Shown here one piece after another: positions 60,640 to 64,000 of a DNA stretch of 64,000 bases. Source of the stretch: Luzula sylvatica (lineage: Eukaryota; Streptophyta; Magnoliopsida; Poales; Juncaceae); the NCBI GenBank assembly GCA_946800325.1, contig OX326958.1, forward strand, positions 62,179,793 to 62,243,792. Reading direction: 5' to 3'. Under the pieces are notes generated by a model. It saw only the letters and a program-made list of their open reading frames with translations, was not told where the DNA came from and made no database searches. Within the stretch, counting starts at the first letter, position 1, and the number at the start of each line of letters is the position of its first letter. The position numbers and the translations under genes were made by a program.

Positions 60640-61383
60640 GGCGATTGAAACATATCAGATATCCAAATTGTACCGATTTGTCATACTGTGATTCCACGAC
60701 CGAAAGAATAGTTACTTCGATTACGGTTGGGAGATTATTAATTGTAATGAGTGTGCATATTATCAAATCTTAGGATTTAAAGAGCCAATTTGGTGGTGAT
60801 CAAAAGAAATTGTACAGTTTATCTAATATAGAGATGAGGGAGCTTCTATCATAGACCCATTTTCTTATCATGGATCCTTTTTCAAAAATTTATTTTAAGA
60901 ATTTTAACTATTTATTAATTAATTATACAAAATTTATGTTTTGGATAGCGTTAAATGATAAATACACACTAGAATCTTACAAAAAAAATCATTATTTAAC
61001 AAATATTCGAAATATATTTTTTTTAAAATTGGTCCATGATAAGAAAATGAGTCTATCATGGAACTCCCCGATGAGATGATGAGTGATGTTCTTTTTCAGA
61101 TAATTTCTTTCCTTTTTTTCATGAAATTATTTTTCCCCATATAATATTTTTCATTTCAATGTCTTTCGTATTTCAGAATTATTATTTGATATACGAAATT
61201 TGTCAGCAGAAAAACTTGCATGTCTCGAGATAAAACATAAAAAGTATTCAATTTTCCAAACAAAATAAAAAGTATTTTATCTAAAAAAATGAAAAAGAAC
61301 TTAAATTGTACCAAAAACATAAATAAAAAGAAAATAAATCTGGTCACCCATTTTGAAAGATTAAAAGCCCCAAAATATAATCA
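60640..61383. other. Convergent 3' flanks of Nudix and FKF1 genes
   Basis: Contains the 3' UTRs of both genes. A short inverted repeat with 'catagacccattttcttatc' near 60,850 pairs with its complement near 61,035-61,055. No gene is seen. Confidence 0.5.
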
Positions 61384-63628
<2,245 letters not shown>

Positions 63629-63751
63629 TTACTTGTTTGTGTTGCTCTGTTTCTCTGTTTCTCTGCTTATGAGTTGATTTTTGAGGGTGGCTAAATAGAG
63701 ACTTGGTTTTTGAGTGAAATTACGAAAGGACCGTAGGGCGGCAAATGCAAA

Positions 63752-63785
63752 GAAATATCTTTAGCTTAGGGCGGTGAGATATTTA
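63752..63785. promoter_or_regulatory. Evening-element-like sites upstream of FKF1
   Basis: 'gaaatatct' (63,752-63,760, plus strand) and 'taaatatct' (63,777-63,785, minus strand) each match the evening element AAAATATCT at 8 of 9 bases. They lie 157-190 bp upstream of the FKF1 ATG. The evening element binds CCA1/LHY and RVE proteins and drives dusk-phased expression, which fits the known rhythm of FKF1. Function here is inferred. Confidence 0.45.
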
Positions 63786-64000
63786 AGAGACAAAGAGAAC
63801 CACAGAACAATGGGCCATAGTATAATTCCCCATTTCCCCTAGATTAACTTAATTTTTAATATTTCACATATACCCATCTAAAATCGAAAATATCATTTTC
63901 TATATGTTGGTATAATAATAAGTGATCTAGAAATCAGGATTCATTGCCCATTGATTGGCTAACTGATTCTTATTTATTTGTATGGATTGATGATTGCTAT
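63786..64000. other. Distal FKF1 upstream region
   Basis: AT-rich sequence continuing beyond the window. No gene is seen. Confidence 0.4.

Overview
The window is nuclear DNA from a flowering plant, most likely a eudicot. It is AT-rich, its genes have several short introns with GT-AG borders, and it encodes plant-restricted families (plantacyanin, FKF1-type LOV/F-box/kelch photoreceptor, DUF295 F-box, plant secretory PLA2). No species is assigned. Gene models were built by joining open frames across visible splice sites; no transcript evidence was available. LAYOUT. Bases 1-30,200 are repeat-rich and gene-poor. Two copies of a tandem segmental duplication (A: about 1,447-3,550 plus 5,810-7,930; B: about 11,034-13,090 plus 15,960-18,165) each carry one DUF295 F-box gene on the minus strand. 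The B gene is intact (16,957-18,111). The A gene is broken by a 252-bp MITE with a 9-bp target duplication. A third partial copy (about 22,440-23,270) sits beside a cullin-like fragment. The same region holds LINE, MULE-transposase, SINE, MITE and Helitron-like remnants, a long-TIR Mutator-like element (29,241-30,228) and several satellite-like arrays. Bases 30,600-39,900 form a compact gene island: eRF1 (+), a lung-seven-transmembrane/CAND-type receptor (+), a patatin-like acyl hydrolase (-) and a secretory phospholipase A2 (-). Bases 42,900-52,600 hold a divergent MYOB-like coiled-coil membrane protein (+), plantacyanin (-), a small unrecognised 113-aa protein (-) and a 14-3-3 protein (+), separated by repeats. 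Bases 53,000-58,700 hold two non-autonomous hAT-like elements that share termini, a 9-bp-TSD MITE and four apparently identical 164-bp tandem units. Bases 59,700-63,700 hold a Nudix hydrolase (+) and FKF1/ADAGIO3 (-). HOW THE GENES RELATE. These are ordinary dispersed plant genes; nothing suggests a co-regulated cluster. Individually they act in translation termination (eRF1), lipid hydrolysis (patatin-like, PLA2), photoperiod sensing (FKF1), phosphoprotein binding (14-3-3), nucleotide-derivative hydrolysis (Nudix), extracellular copper redox (plantacyanin) and possibly SCF-type ubiquitination (F-box, FKF1). I did not find a previously undescribed gene system. The most informative novelty is in the mobile DNA: several non-autonomous families with readable target-site duplications, one MITE whose empty site is preserved in the paralogous segment, and one MITE that inactivates a duplicated F-box gene.
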